From assembly GCF_000967725.1 (NCBI RefSeq), contig NZ_JXYE01000001.1:124001-188000 (forward strand): DNA of 64,000 nt. Reading direction: 5' to 3'. Every line of letters starts with the position of its first letter. Within the stretch, counting starts at the first letter, position 1. Source of the DNA: Loktanella sp. S4079. Lineage in GTDB: Bacteria; Pseudomonadota; Alphaproteobacteria; Rhodobacterales; Rhodobacteraceae. The translations under genes and the position numbers were made by a program. The notes below the pieces were generated by a model. That model was not told where the DNA came from and did not search any database. It saw nothing but the letters and a program-made list of their open reading frames with translations. This document shows positions 1 to 8,972 of the stretch, piece after piece.

Positions 1-168
1 GTTGACCACAGGCGGCCCCTCTGCACCAAGCGTTTTCCACACGACGCCGCCCCATCCGGCCTCAAAGGCGCGGCGGACGTTGTATTCTTTGTCTGTCGGT
101 GGCGCAGAGGCCAACCAGAACGGATTTGGAGAAGTAATTCCCAGAAAGTTCGTTGTTAAGTCGGCCAT
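1..168 (-). CDS. preA: Dihydropyrimidine dehydrogenase subunit PreA, N-terminal fragment
   Basis: Only the first 56 codons lie in the window; the gene runs off the left edge. The translation begins MADLTTNFLGITSPNPFWLA and continues with the APPTDKEYNVRRAFEAGWGG stretch typical of the FMN-barrel subunit of NAD-dependent dihydropyrimidine dehydrogenase. PreA reduces uracil and thymine using electrons passed from PreT. The ATG at 168 lies one base beyond the preT stop codon, so the two are cotranscribed and probably translationally coupled. Identification rests on the N-terminus alone, but it is a conserved one and the partner gene supports it. Confidence 0.85.
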   Translation of the reverse strand, partial: MADLTTNFLGITSPNPFWLASAPPTDKEYNVRRAFEAGWGGVVWKTLGAEGPPVVN

Positions 169-169
169 T

Positions 170-1504
170 TTAGTTGCCCCCCATCAAGGTTGCATGAATA
201 TCCATCGCAGCATCGCGCCCTTCGGCCACTGCGGTCACTGTCAGATCATCGCCTCCGCTTGCACAGTCGCCGCCAGCCCAGATGCCTTGGGCGCTCGTGC
301 GTCCGGCGCCTGACACTGCGATTTTGCGGCCCGAAATCTCAAGTCCGCCATCAGTATCAAGCGTTTGTCCAATCGCCTTGAATACTTGATCGGCAGCAAT
401 GCGAATTTTCTCACCAGTACCCTTAAGGCCAGTGCCGTCGTCCGTCGTGTATTCGAATTCCATTTCACGCACAGCACCGTCCCCATGGACTGCAACAGGT
501 TGCAAATTGAACATCAGGCGCACACCTTTTGATGATGCGAGGTCTTGCTCGTATTGGCTCGCGCTCATGCCATCTTGACCACGCCGATATGCGATAGTTA
601 CATTTTGCGCCCCAAGCAGTTTGGATTGCACGGCAGCATCCACCGCCGTCATCCCACCACCGATGACAACAACATCACGGCCGACGGGCAGACTACTGAG
701 GTCAGAGGATTGGCGTAGTTCCTTGATGAAATCGACAGCGTTAGAGACCCCATCTAAATCTTCGCCACTGACGCGCAACGCGTTCACGCCGCCCAGCCCA
801 ACAGCGAGGAACACCGCATCGTTTTCATCTTTGAGCGTATCAAGCGACAGGTTTTGCCCCAATCGCATCCCATTTTCGATGTTGATACCACCGACGCCTA
901 AGAGCCAAGACACCTCGCGCGCTGCGAAAGCGTCGGTCGATTTATAAGCCGCGATCCCATATTCGTTCAGGCCGCCGGCCTTGGGCATAGCGTCATAGAT
1001 CACGACATCATGCCCCAACATGGCAAGCCGATGCGCACAGGCCAGCCCAGCAGGTCCTGCACCAACAACAGCAACACGTTTGCCAGTGGTTGCTGCACGC
1101 TCGTAGGGGTGGCTTTGCTTAGCCATAAGCGTATCGGTCGCGTAGCGTTGCAACCGACCAATTTCGACGGGTTTGCCCTCTGCTGTCTCGCGTACGCAAG
1201 CCTGTTCGCACAGCTCTTCTGTCGGGCAGACCCGCGCGCACATGCCCCCGAGAATGTTCTGATCAAAAATCGTTTTCGCAGCGGCCTCTGGTGTGCCTGT
1301 GCTGATCTGACGAATGAAAAGCGGAATATCGATCGATGTTGGGCAGGCCGTCATGCATGGCGCATCGTGGCAGAAATAACAACGATCTGCCGCGACCGCC
1401 GCCTCGTGTGGGGCCAGCGGTTCGTGAAGGTCCGCGAAATTTGTCTCGACTGTTTCAGACGGTAATCGCGCCGCAGCGATTCCGGGTGTCATTGGGCTGG
1501 ACAT
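170..1504 (-). CDS. preT: Dihydropyrimidine dehydrogenase subunit PreT (NAD/FAD/Fe-S)
   Basis: A 444-residue flavoprotein of the GltD/PreT family, which takes electrons from NAD(P)H and delivers them to PreA for reduction of uracil and thymine, the first step of reductive pyrimidine breakdown. The N-terminal domain (about 1-120) carries cysteine clusters for two 4Fe-4S centres: CYFCHDAPCMTACP near residue 42 and CARVCPTEELCEQAC near 88. Next come the FAD Rossmann motif VAVVGAGPAGLACA and the NAD site VVVIGGGMTAVDAA. The start is an ATG. It is the first gene of the preT-preA operon. It resembles the GltD encoded at 22-23.5 kb, but direct linkage to PreA makes PreT the better call. Confidence 0.9.
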   Translation of the reverse strand: MSSPMTPGIAAARLPSETVETNFADLHEPLAPHEAAVAADRCYFCHDAPCMTACPTSIDIPLFIRQISTGTPEAAAKTIFDQNILGGMCARVCPTEELCEQACVRETAEGKPVEIGRLQRYATDTLMAKQSHPYERAATTGKRVAVVGAGPAGLACAHRLAMLGHDVVIYDAMPKAGGLNEYGIAAYKSTDAFAAREVSWLLGVGGINIENGMRLGQNLSLDTLKDENDAVFLAVGLGGVNALRVSGEDLDGVSNAVDFIKELRQSSDLSSLPVGRDVVVIGGGMTAVDAAVQSKLLGAQNVTIAYRRGQDGMSASQYEQDLASSKGVRLMFNLQPVAVHGDGAVREMEFEYTTDDGTGLKGTGEKIRIAADQVFKAIGQTLDTDGGLEISGRKIAVSGAGRTSAQGIWAGGDCASGGDDLTVTAVAEGRDAAMDIHATLMGGN

Positions 1505-1829
1505 GGTTTCTTCCTGTCTTGGCTTCTTGGAAAGAGCCTGCCACAGGTTTATTTTTTATCAAATGGTAAATTTTTATCTACGTATGATTGCAAGCCACAC
1601 CAAACCTACAAATTGTGACGTTTTTTTATTTATTATCAATAACTTAATGCAGATATGCGACCAGAAAACGAGCCCCAATATTCCCGTCAAGCAACTTGGG
1701 CTTTGCCAATAAACTAAGCAAGAATGGCGTCAGATTGATCATCTTGGGCACGAATTCAGACAAAATACCGCAGTCTTTTTCGCATTTGCAGGGCTTGTGA
1801 TCCGCGATCTGCTGCGGCACGACAGAGCT
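1505..1829. promoter_or_regulatory. AT-rich divergent intergenic region between preT and the SDR gene
   Basis: This 325-base gap separates two divergent genes and must hold both promoters. It is clearly more AT-rich than its surroundings. The octamer TTTTTATC occurs twice, at 1553-1560 and 1571-1578, an 18-base repeat period that could mark a regulator site for preT. A short open frame at 1503-1712 has no convincing ribosome binding site and no recognisable product, so no gene is called. If the SDR gene starts at the GTG at 1797 instead of the ATG at 1830, the gap is 33 bases shorter. Confidence 0.4.
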
Positions 1830-2690
1830 ATGACTATTACGCTTCTTTCATTTGGACATGGCTATAGCGCGCAGGCGCTTGGCCGTCTTTTGCTGCCACA
1901 AGGGCACAAAATTATCGGCACAACCCGCAACAACGATGGCCTCGCCGATGTAGAACGCTCGGGGGCGGAAGCCGTTTTGTGGCCCGGTACGGATATGACG
2001 GCCGCGCTAGATCAGGCGACGCATCTTTTGATTTCAGCCGCTCCAAATGACGAAGGCGACCCAGTCCTTGATCAACTCAGGGAACAGATCACCGCGCGCG
2101 CGGGGCAGTTCAAATGGGTTGGGTACCTTTCAACAACAGGTGTCTACGGCGATCACAATGGCGATTGGGTAGACGAGAACACGCCGCTGACACCCGCAAC
2201 AAAACGTGGCATCGCCCGCGTTAAGGCCGAGGCCGAATGGGCGGCGATCCCTGATCTGCCGCTCCACATCTTTCGGCTTGCGGGGATCTATGGGCCAGGG
2301 CGCGGCCCCTTCGCCAAGGTCCGTAATGGCACAGCCCGGCGGATCATCAAACAGGGGCAGGTCTTTAGCCGCATTCACGTGGAAGACATCGCGCAGGTTC
2401 TGGCGGCATCAATCGCCCAGCCAAATCCCGGCGCGGCCTATAACCTTTGCGATAACGATCCAGCCCCACCAGAAGACGTGATTGGCTACGCCGCAGAATT
2501 GCTAGGTCTGCCAATTCCACCAGCTGAAAATTTCGAGACCGCCGAGATGACGCCAATGGCCCGCAGCTTTTACGCTGAGAGCAAAAAGGTGCGGAACGAC
2601 CGGATCAAAGATGAATTGGGTGTTAAATTGATCTACCCAGACTACCGGACGGGGCTTCGGTCATTGTTGGCGCAGGAAGATAGCGCCTAA
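1830..2690 (+). CDS. SDR/NAD-dependent epimerase-like protein (YeeZ type)
   Basis: A 286-residue extended-SDR protein. The nucleotide-binding loop is FGHGYSAQALGRLL at residues 6-19, an atypical glycine motif with Ser-Ala replacing the last glycine, as in YeeZ-like proteins. Further along are LISAAPND, the catalytic-type segment YLSTTGVYGDHNGDWVDE and RLAGIYGPGRGP. The substrate is unknown; proteins of this group are annotated as nucleoside-diphosphate-sugar epimerases without proven activity. A longer reading from GTG 1797 adds 11 residues, but MTITLLSFGHGY at 1830 matches the usual N-terminus. The last 68 bases overlap the convergent Pr6Pr gene. Confidence 0.75.
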   Translation: MTITLLSFGHGYSAQALGRLLLPQGHKIIGTTRNNDGLADVERSGAEAVLWPGTDMTAALDQATHLLISAAPNDEGDPVLDQLREQITARAGQFKWVGYLSTTGVYGDHNGDWVDENTPLTPATKRGIARVKAEAEWAAIPDLPLHIFRLAGIYGPGRGPFAKVRNGTARRIIKQGQVFSRIHVEDIAQVLAASIAQPNPGAAYNLCDNDPAPPEDVIGYAAELLGLPIPPAENFETAEMTPMARSFYAESKKVRNDRIKDELGVKLIYPDYRTGLRSLLAQEDSA

Positions 2691-3309
2691 CCAGCCAAGC
2701 AATCCCGGCAAAGACCAGCAGCAATACCAAAGCAATGCCTAGGTTCGATGCGTAAAAGATCATGCGCTCTGGCAGTTCCAGATTATTCAAAAACCGATAG
2801 GGTAGACCGCTTGTGACTGACCCTACCGGGGTCGCATTCGTGGGGCTGATCACTAACTCTGTCCAAAGCACATAGGCGCCAATCACACCCACCAGCCAAG
2901 CAAGCGGCGCAGCCAACCTGCGATAGCTACGATGGATAAAGATCGAATCAACCAACTGCAGCAATGGACCAAATAGATGTAAATACAGCTCAAGATGCCA
3001 TGCCATCAGCGCCCCGGTATCCGTGACCGATGTGGGGTCCGCGAAATACAGCCGCCAGAACAAGAAGACGACCATCGTATTGATCACAGCCGTCATGCAA
3101 ACAAAGCCATCCCAGCGACGTGCACTCCGCCCTTCTTGAATCGCCATCATACGGCTTGCTGAAAAGAACGACGCAATCAGCGCCCAGATTGTCAAATACC
3201 GCAGCGGCCCACCAAAGCCGTCGTAACTCCCAAAGATGAGCGTGCGCAAAACATAGCCCGCAGCCAATAGAAAAACGATCCAACGATAGATGTGAACAAA
3301 GCGCGCCAT
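2623..3309 (-). CDS. Pr6Pr family integral membrane protein
   Basis: A 228-residue protein with about six hydrophobic segments, starting right at the N-terminus (YRWIVFLLAAGYVLRTLIFG) and ending near residue 215. The pattern fits the Pr6Pr (predicted six-pass) family, related to the eukaryotic FAR-17a/AIG1 hydrolase family but of unknown function in bacteria. Histidine and aspartate residues around LELYLHLFGPLLQLVDSIFI near 105-125 are the most conserved-looking part. The coding end overlaps the end of the convergent SDR gene by 68 bases. It is divergent from the Na+ channel gene across about 160 bases. Confidence 0.7.
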   Translation of the reverse strand: MARFVHIYRWIVFLLAAGYVLRTLIFGSYDGFGGPLRYLTIWALIASFFSASRMMAIQEGRSARRWDGFVCMTAVINTMVVFLFWRLYFADPTSVTDTGALMAWHLELYLHLFGPLLQLVDSIFIHRSYRRLAAPLAWLVGVIGAYVLWTELVISPTNATPVGSVTSGLPYRFLNNLELPERMIFYASNLGIALVLLLVFAGIAWLVRRYLPAPTMTEAPSGSLGRSI

Positions 3310-3468
3310 TTTGATTTCCTCCCGGATGTCATGCTGCGCGACCTTGGATGGCCGGGTCTACAAAAACGTGGCGTCCAATCGGTCACCGATGTTGGGCGCA
3401 TTCTTGCCCGGGTCCCTTGCGTATCAAACCGGGGCGCGCCATATGAAAGCAACAAAACTGGCAGACAT

Positions 3469-4254
3469 ATGACTTATCGAGAAACGCTAGCGCACTACCT
3501 CAGCCTTCAGTTCACACGGAACTTTATCATCGGCGTTATCCTGTTTAACGCCGTGATCCTTGGGCTTGAAACCTCTGAAACCGTTATGGCCAAGGCCGGG
3601 TGGCTGATCGAAACGCTGGATGCGATTTGTCTGTTCATCTTTGTTCTGGAAATTATCGCCAAACTGATCGCGCATGGGCGTCAGTTTTTCCGTAGTGGCT
3701 GGAATCTCTTTGACTTTGTGATCGTAGGTATTGCGCTCGCGCCTGCGACCCAAGGGTTTGCCGTACTGCGGGCACTCCGAATTTTGCGTGTATTGCGGAT
3801 CATGTCGGCTGCACCGCGCCTGCGCCGCGTTGTCGAAGGTTTCATCACCGCACTGCCGGGTATGGGCAGTGTGTTCCTTTTGATGGCGATTATTTTCTAT
3901 ATTGGCGCAGTGGTGGCGACCAAATTGTTTGGTGACAGCTTTCCGCAGTGGTTCGGGAGTTTAGGGCAATCCGCTTATTCGCTGTTCCAAATCATGACAT
4001 TGGAAAGCTGGTCGATGGGGATCGTTCGGCCAGTCATGGAAACCTACCCCTATGCTTGGGCGTTTTTCATTCCCTTTATCATGGTCACGACATTCGCGGT
4101 GGTGAACCTGCTAGTGGGTTTGATCGTTAACTCGATGCAAGACGCCCACGCAGAAGAGGCAAACGCCAGCACGGACGCCTATCGCGACGCGGTGCTCCAA
4201 CGGCTAAGCGCCATCGAAAAGCACCTCGAGATCAAGGACAAGCAGAAGGATTAA
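3469..4254 (+). CDS. Voltage-gated sodium channel, BacNav family (NavAb-like)
   Basis: A 261-residue single-domain six-helix cation channel that should work as a homotetramer in the inner membrane. The selectivity filter TLESWSM at residues 177-183 is the same as in NavAb and is the BacNav sodium signature. S4 carries arginines every third residue at 101, 104, 107 and 110 ([13 protein letters not shown]). S3 is [10 protein letters not shown], and S2 has the acidic gating-charge residue in FVLEIIAKL. The pore region [18 protein letters not shown] and the S6 helix are very close to NavAb. The C-terminal tail ([20 protein letters not shown]) fits the tetramer coiled coil. A longer frame from 3292 adds 59 non-conserved residues, so ATG 3469 is chosen. 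The end overlaps the convergent dxs by 4 bases. Confidence 0.92.
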   Translation: MTYRETLAHYLSLQFTRNFIIGVILFNAVILGLETSETVMAKAGWLIETLDAICLFIFVLEIIAKLIAHGRQFFRSGWNLFDFVIVGIALAPATQGFAVLRALRILRVLRIMSAAPRLRRVVEGFITALPGMGSVFLLMAIIFYIGAVVATKLFGDSFPQWFGSLGQSAYSLFQIMTLESWSMGIVRPVMETYPYAWAFFIPFIMVTTFAVVNLLVGLIVNSMQDAHAEEANASTDAYRDAVLQRLSAIEKHLEIKDKQKD

Positions 4255-6164
4255 GCGCGCTGCGCGATAACCTCGACCCCAAGCACCTCTAGCACTTTGG
4301 CTTCGATATCGTCAGCATTCAGCCCGGCGGTATCGTACATTGCACGTGGGCTGGCCTGATCAATAAAGGTATCCGGCAACACCATCGAGCGGAACTTTAG
4401 CCCGTTATCGAACACGCCTTCGTCAGATAGCAGTTGCGCGACATGCGACCCAAAACCACCAACGCTGCCTTCTTCGATGCAGATCAATGCCTCGTGATCA
4501 GCCGCGAGTTTCAGGATCATTTCTTTGTCGAGCGGCTTGGCAAATCGTGCGTCTGCGACGGTTGGCGTGATACCCTTGGCCGACAGCGCCTCGCATGCAG
4601 CGGTCACCTCTTGCAGGCGCGTCCCAAACGATAGGATCGCGACGCGGGAACCTTCTTGGATCATGCGTCCTTTGCCAATTTCCAGCAGTTCCGGATTTTG
4701 CGGCATTTCAACGCCAACACCTTCGCCACGTGGGAAACGGAATGCGATGGGACCATCGTCATAGGCCGCGGCTGTGGCAACCATGCGGACCAATTCAGCC
4801 TCGTCCGCGGCTGCCATCACGACGATACCCGGCAGGTTGGCAAGGAACGCAACATCGAATGATCCTGCGTGCGTTGCCCCATCGGCCCCGACAAGGCCCG
4901 CCCGATCAATCGCAAAGCGTACAGGCAGACGCTGGATCGCAACATCATGCACGACCTGATCATAGCCGCGCTGAAGGAACGTAGAATAAAGCGCACAGAA
5001 CGGACGCATTCCGCCCGCAGCAAGGCCCGCACTAAACGTCACCGCATGTTGTTCAGCAATGCCTACATCAAAACAACGGCTCGCATAGCGTTTCATAAAT
5101 CGATCAAGGCCAGTACCGTCTGGCATCGCAGCGGTAATTGCGCAAATCTTGGGATCGTTGGCCGCCAAATCAATCAATGTCTCGGCAAAGACCGATGTAT
5201 AAGATGGCGCATTGCTTGGCGCTTTCTTTTGTTCACCAGTCACAACGTCGAATTTCGCGCGCGCATGTCCGCGATCACTGGCACCCTCTGCAGGGGCATA
5301 GCCTTTGCCCTTTTTCGTAATCGCGTGGATCAGGATCGGACCATCAGCGCGTTCCTTGACGGTGCGCAGGACGGATAGCAATTGCTCCATATCGTGGCCG
5401 TCAATGGGCCCAAGGTATGAAAAACCCAGCTCTTCGAACATGGTGCCACCAACGGTCATATGCTTGAGCATATCCTTGGCCCGCTTTGCACCTTCGCGGA
5501 ATGGTTCAGGCAAGAGAGACACGGCACCTTTGGCGGCGGCCTTGAATTCCTGGAACGGTTCACCAGCGTAGAGACGCGACAGATAGGACGACATTGCGCC
5601 GGTCGGCGGGGCAATCGACATTTCGTTATCGTTGAGGATGACGATCAAGCGCTTGCCCAGATGGCCAGCGTTATTCATCGCCTCATAGGCCATACCAGCC
5701 GACATCGCACCATCACCAATGACAGCAATCGCATCACCGCCTTCGCCACCCAGATCACGTGCAACAGCAAAGCCCAGCGCAGCTGAGATCGAGGTGCTTG
5801 AATGCGCAGCACCAAACGGATCATAGGGGCTTTCCGATCGCTTCGTGAAACCGCTTAGCCCACCTTCTGTGCGCAGCGTGCGAATGCGATCGCGACGCCC
5901 AGTCAGGATTTTATGTGGATAGCATTGGTGGGACACGTCCCAGATGATCTTGTCCTTGGGCGCATCAAAGACCGCGTGCAGCGCCACGGTCATTTCAACC
6001 ACGCCCAGTCCGGCACCCAAGTGCCCGCCCGTCACAGAAACAGCCGCAATAGTTTCGGCCCGCAAATCGTCGGCCAGTTGGCGCAGTTCAGCATCGCTTA
6101 ACTGCTTCATATCGTCTGGCGTGTTCACACGATCCAAAACGGGGGTATGTGGCTGGCTGGTCAT
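4251..6164 (-). CDS. dxs: 1-deoxy-D-xylulose-5-phosphate synthase
   Basis: A 637-residue transketolase-family enzyme that condenses pyruvate and glyceraldehyde 3-phosphate to 1-deoxy-D-xylulose 5-phosphate, the entry step of the MEP isoprenoid pathway and also the source for thiamine and pyridoxal in many bacteria. It shows [15 protein letters not shown], the thiamine diphosphate motif [18 protein letters not shown] near residue 150, and the transketolase segment [17 protein letters not shown] near 365. Full length. It is the last gene of the operon HDAC-like/xseB/ispA/dxs, starting 11 bases after ispA. Confidence 0.97.
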   Translation of the reverse strand: MTSQPHTPVLDRVNTPDDMKQLSDAELRQLADDLRAETIAAVSVTGGHLGAGLGVVEMTVALHAVFDAPKDKIIWDVSHQCYPHKILTGRRDRIRTLRTEGGLSGFTKRSESPYDPFGAAHSSTSISAALGFAVARDLGGEGGDAIAVIGDGAMSAGMAYEAMNNAGHLGKRLIVILNDNEMSIAPPTGAMSSYLSRLYAGEPFQEFKAAAKGAVSLLPEPFREGAKRAKDMLKHMTVGGTMFEELGFSYLGPIDGHDMEQLLSVLRTVKERADGPILIHAITKKGKGYAPAEGASDRGHARAKFDVVTGEQKKAPSNAPSYTSVFAETLIDLAANDPKICAITAAMPDGTGLDRFMKRYASRCFDVGIAEQHAVTFSAGLAAGGMRPFCALYSTFLQRGYDQVVHDVAIQRLPVRFAIDRAGLVGADGATHAGSFDVAFLANLPGIVVMAAADEAELVRMVATAAAYDDGPIAFRFPRGEGVGVEMPQNPELLEIGKGRMIQEGSRVAILSFGTRLQEVTAACEALSAKGITPTVADARFAKPLDKEMILKLAADHEALICIEEGSVGGFGSHVAQLLSDEGVFDNGLKFRSMVLPDTFIDQASPRAMYDTAGLNADDIEAKVLEVLGVEVIAQRA

Positions 6165-6175
6165 CTTGCTACCCT

Positions 6176-7039
6176 TTAATGCGTCCGCGCAATTACAAAG
6201 CGGGCGGCTTCTTTTAACGTTTCCGCGTCTTGTCCGTAAACAGATAGCGCATCACAGGCATTTTGCACCAGTTCTGCTGCGCGACGTTTCGCCCCGTCTA
6301 GACCCAAATGCGAAACAAAAGTAGCCTTGCCCGCTGCGGCGTCTTTGCCAACGGCCTTGCCGACCTTATCTGCGTCACCTTCGATATCTAACACATCATC
6401 CCAGATCTGGAACGCGAGACCCAGCGCATCACCATATGCCTTGAGCGCAGCGGTATCAGCAAGCGCCAAACGTGCGCCAGCCATCGCGGACCATGAGATC
6501 AATGCACCGGTCTTGCCAGCCTGTAAGGCAATCACTTGGCTCAGGCTCAATGGCTTTTTTGCGGTTTCTGCCGCGATATCTGCCGCCTGTCCGCCAACCA
6601 TGCCGCGCACGCCTGCCGCACGGGCGAGGCTTTGCGCCAAAGTAATCCGTGCGCTGGCATCAATATCGGGTCGCAGGACGCATTCAAACGCCAACGACTG
6701 CAACGCATCACCCACCAAAACGGCGGTTGCCTCGTCCCATTTCACATGTACTGTCGGCTGACCGCGACGCAGCGCATCATCATCCATGCAGGGCAAATCA
6801 TCATGCACTAGCGAATATGCATGCATACACTCGATTGCTGCGGCCACAGGCAAGGCTGACGTGATCCCGTGCAGCTTGGCCGTTTCGAGCACCAAAAACG
6901 CACGCAACGCTTTGCCGCCTTGGGTCGCGTATACCATGCCCTTAGCGATTTCACCGGGGAGGTTATCAAGCTCGCCCGCGATATAACGTTCAGTCTGTGC
7001 CGCAGCGGCCTGAAGCGCGGCTTGAAATCCGTTAGCCAT
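6176..7039 (-). CDS. ispA: Farnesyl/geranyl diphosphate synthase
   Basis: A trans-isoprenyl diphosphate synthase of 287 residues, elongating dimethylallyl diphosphate with isopentenyl diphosphate. The first aspartate-rich motif is DDLPCMDDD ([18 protein letters not shown]) and the second is [12 protein letters not shown]; both bind the magnesium-diphosphate. ATG 7039 ([10 protein letters not shown]) is preferred over the upstream start at 7066, since it overlaps the xseB stop by 8 bases in the usual way for this pair and fits the family N-terminus. It sits between xseB and dxs, so substrate supply and chain elongation are made from one transcript. Confidence 0.93.
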   Translation of the reverse strand: MANGFQAALQAAAAQTERYIAGELDNLPGEIAKGMVYATQGGKALRAFLVLETAKLHGITSALPVAAAIECMHAYSLVHDDLPCMDDDALRRGQPTVHVKWDEATAVLVGDALQSLAFECVLRPDIDASARITLAQSLARAAGVRGMVGGQAADIAAETAKKPLSLSQVIALQAGKTGALISWSAMAGARLALADTAALKAYGDALGLAFQIWDDVLDIEGDADKVGKAVGKDAAAGKATFVSHLGLDGAKRRAAELVQNACDALSVYGQDAETLKEAARFVIARTH

Positions 7040-7268
7040 CCAGCGGTGCAGTCCCTTTAGGTTCACCGTTCTCGCCGAATGTGATCCGCGCGACCTTTTC
7101 TTCGGCTTCTTTCAGCTTCGCCTCACAACGCGCCTTTAGGGCCGCACCCCGTTCGTAGAGCGCAATAGATTGATCCAACGCCACATCACCGCGCTCTAGC
7201 TGACCCACAACGGCCTCCAGCTCTTTCATCGCGTCTTCAAAGCTCATTTCTTCAACAGGTGTCGTCAT
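7032..7268 (-). CDS. xseB: Exodeoxyribonuclease VII small subunit
   Basis: A 78-residue helical protein with the family signature SFEDAMKELEAVVGQLERGD followed by LDQSIALYERGAALKARCEA. Several copies bind the XseA subunit to form exonuclease VII, which degrades single-stranded DNA. xseA is not in the window, which is normal because the two genes are usually apart. It overlaps the HDAC-like gene by 4 bases (start side) and ispA by 8 bases (end side), a tight operon arrangement. Confidence 0.95.
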   Translation of the reverse strand: MTTPVEEMSFEDAMKELEAVVGQLERGDVALDQSIALYERGAALKARCEAKLKEAEEKVARITFGENGEPKGTAPLDG

Positions 7269-8188
7269 CGGCCTCTTTCCTCCAATACGCTGACATGGGC
7301 GCGGGCGGCATCGCCCAGTGCTTGCAGGTCATACCCACCTTCGAGCATGGACACAACGCGGCCATGACAATGTTCATCTGCCAAATCGCACAGTCGATGT
7401 GTCACCCATGCAAAGTCTTCGGTTTTTAGCATCATACCCGCTAATGGATCAGCCTCATGTGCATCAAATCCGGCAGAAATCAGCAGAAGTTGCGGAGAAA
7501 ACCCCGCGACACGTGGCAGCACAGTATTTTCCATCGCATCCCGAAAACCAGCCGAGCCAGTCCCGCCAGGCAAAGGAACGTTTAAAACATTCCCAACGCC
7601 CGTCTCATGCGCGGCACCCGTCCCAGGATAAAGTGGCGACTGATGCGTCGAACAAAACAGAATGCGCGGGTCTTCCTCGACCAAATCCTGCGTACCATTC
7701 CCGTGGTGAACATCGAAATCAACAATTGCGACCCGCTCAAGTCCGTGGTGATCCAATGCGTATTTCGCGGCAATCGCAACATTTCCGAAAAAACAAAACC
7801 CCATGGCGGTTTCGCGTTCGGCATGATGACCGGGCGGGCGGGTTGCACCAAACGCATTGCTAACATCACCCGACATGACCATATCAACACCACGAACCGC
7901 AGCGCCCGCAGCACGATATGCGGCCTGCAAACTGCCGACCGACATATGGGTATCAGCGTCAAGCGATCGCCATCCGCTTTCAGGTGCGGCATCCTTGATC
8001 GCATCCACATGTGATTTCGGATGCACGCGCAACAGGTCATCCTCTGCCACCATCGGGGCCTTCACTCGCCTCAGGTCCATTTCCGTCAGCGCACCCAGAA
8101 CCGCATCCAATCGCGCGACCTGTTCAGGGTGACCCGGCGGGGTCACATGATCATAACAATCATCGTGGGTAATCAAAGCGGTGACCAT
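7265..8188 (-). CDS. Histone deacetylase family protein (AcuC/APAH-like)
   Basis: A 307-residue zinc-dependent deacetylase-fold protein. Active-site signatures are all present: the two-histidine motif RPPGHHAE, the metal-binding DFDVHHGNGTQ, SAGFDAHEADPL and the C-terminal LEGGYDL. Bacterial members act on acetylpolyamines, acetylated proteins or acetoin-linked substrates; the real substrate here cannot be read from sequence. It is the first gene of the operon with xseB, ispA and dxs. The decamer GTTAGTCTGG lies 35-44 bases upstream of its ATG on the coding strand, shared with two pectin-region promoters. Confidence 0.88.
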   Translation of the reverse strand: MVTALITHDDCYDHVTPPGHPEQVARLDAVLGALTEMDLRRVKAPMVAEDDLLRVHPKSHVDAIKDAAPESGWRSLDADTHMSVGSLQAAYRAAGAAVRGVDMVMSGDVSNAFGATRPPGHHAERETAMGFCFFGNVAIAAKYALDHHGLERVAIVDFDVHHGNGTQDLVEEDPRILFCSTHQSPLYPGTGAAHETGVGNVLNVPLPGGTGSAGFRDAMENTVLPRVAGFSPQLLLISAGFDAHEADPLAGMMLKTEDFAWVTHRLCDLADEHCHGRVVSMLEGGYDLQALGDAARAHVSVLEERGR

Positions 8189-8222
8189 TGCGCAGCCTTT
8201 CGTCCGAAGTACAAACTCGCAA

Positions 8223-8232
8223 CCAGACTAAC
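8223..8232 (-). promoter_or_regulatory. GTTAGTCTGG motif copy 1, upstream of HDAC-like operon
   Basis: Read on the minus strand this is GTTAGTCTGG, followed by TTG. The same ten bases occur upstream of the AraC gene (45776) and the GntR gene (56890), each 35-48 bases before the start codon and in the sense direction. Function is unknown; it may be a regulator site or an extended promoter element. Confidence 0.35.
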
Positions 8233-8246
8233 CGAATAAATGTCGC

Positions 8247-8261
8247 GCGCCCACAGGGCGC
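8247..8261 (-). terminator. Possible petR terminator hairpin
   Basis: An inverted repeat GCGCCC / GGGCGC with a 3-base loop lies 10 bases past the petR stop codon. On the petR-sense strand it is followed by GCGACATTTATT, which has only a weak T-tract, so termination efficiency is doubtful. Confidence 0.35.
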
Positions 8262-8270
8262 ACAATGAGG

Positions 8271-8972
8271 TCACTCCGGAGCAAGCATATACCCAGCGCC
8301 GCGGACGGTCTGAAGGTATCTGGGTTGCTTTGGGTCTACTTCGATCTTGCGGCGCAGCCGGGTGATCTGAACATCCACGGCCCGCTCTTGGGTCTGCCCG
8401 CCTGATCTACTCAACTCTTCGACCAATTGCGCACGTGTGATCGCCTCGCCGGGGCTGGCCGAGAAGATACGCATCAATTGACTTTCGGTGGCAGTCAAAC
8501 GGACCAGCTCTTCACCCTGCCACATTTCGCCGCGTTCGATATCATAGCGCACTGGGCCCATGTTCATCACTTTGGGCAAGACCACGGCGGGTTCAGCCTC
8601 TGGCATCCGCCGCAAGATGGCATTGATCCGCAGCAACAATTCTTTGGGTTCAAACGGTTTGGGCAGATAGTCGTCCGCGCCCGCCTCAAGACCTGAAATA
8701 CGATCATCGGTTTCAGCTTTGGCCGTCAGCAACATGATCGGCGTCGTCAATTTTTGACGCAGGTCACGGCACAAGGTTATGCCATCTTCACCCGGCATCA
8801 TGACGTCTAGAACGATCAGATCAAACTCTAGCCCCGACAGAATACGCCGCGCATGCGCCGCATCGCGGGCTGTCGTCACAAGAAAACCGCTCCGAACCAG
8901 AAACTTCCTTAACAGGCTGCGAATACGTTCGTCATCGTCCACAATTAGCAAATGGGCGTCGTCAGCCTTCAT
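8271..8972 (-). CDS. petR: OmpR-family response regulator, PetR-like
   Basis: A 233-residue two-domain response regulator. The receiver domain (1-120) has the acidic pair VDDDER, phosphorylation site D56 in LIVLDVMMPGEDG, and K105 in LPKPF. The C-terminal winged helix (about 135-230) ends with VQITRLRRKIEVDP and VRGAGYML. A MarR-type gene overlaps its start by 4 bases. This MarR plus OmpR pair is the petP-petR arrangement known from Rhodobacter capsulatus, where PetR is needed for cytochrome bc1 and c2 expression. No histidine kinase gene is nearby. The symbol is inferred from the pair; the family call itself is certain. Confidence 0.82.
   Translation of the reverse strand: MKADDAHLLIVDDDERIRSLLRKFLVRSGFLVTTARDAAHARRILSGLEFDLIVLDVMMPGEDGITLCRDLRQKLTTPIMLLTAKAETDDRISGLEAGADDYLPKPFEPKELLLRINAILRRMPEAEPAVVLPKVMNMGPVRYDIERGEMWQGEELVRLTATESQLMRIFSASPGEAITRAQLVEELSRSGGQTQERAVDVQITRLRRKIEVDPKQPRYLQTVRGAGYMLAPE

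Noticed and set aside
1553-1578. TTTTTATC direct repeat as a defined operator
   Set aside because: The octamer is low complexity in an AT-rich region; two copies could be chance, so it is only mentioned in the intergenic entry.
1503-1712. Possible 69-residue gene in the preT upstream region
   Set aside because: No good ribosome binding site, overlaps the preT start, and the product resembles no protein.
2206-2481. Alternative frame within the SDR gene
   Set aside because: Out-of-frame shadow; the SDR frame has nucleotide-binding and catalytic-type motifs.
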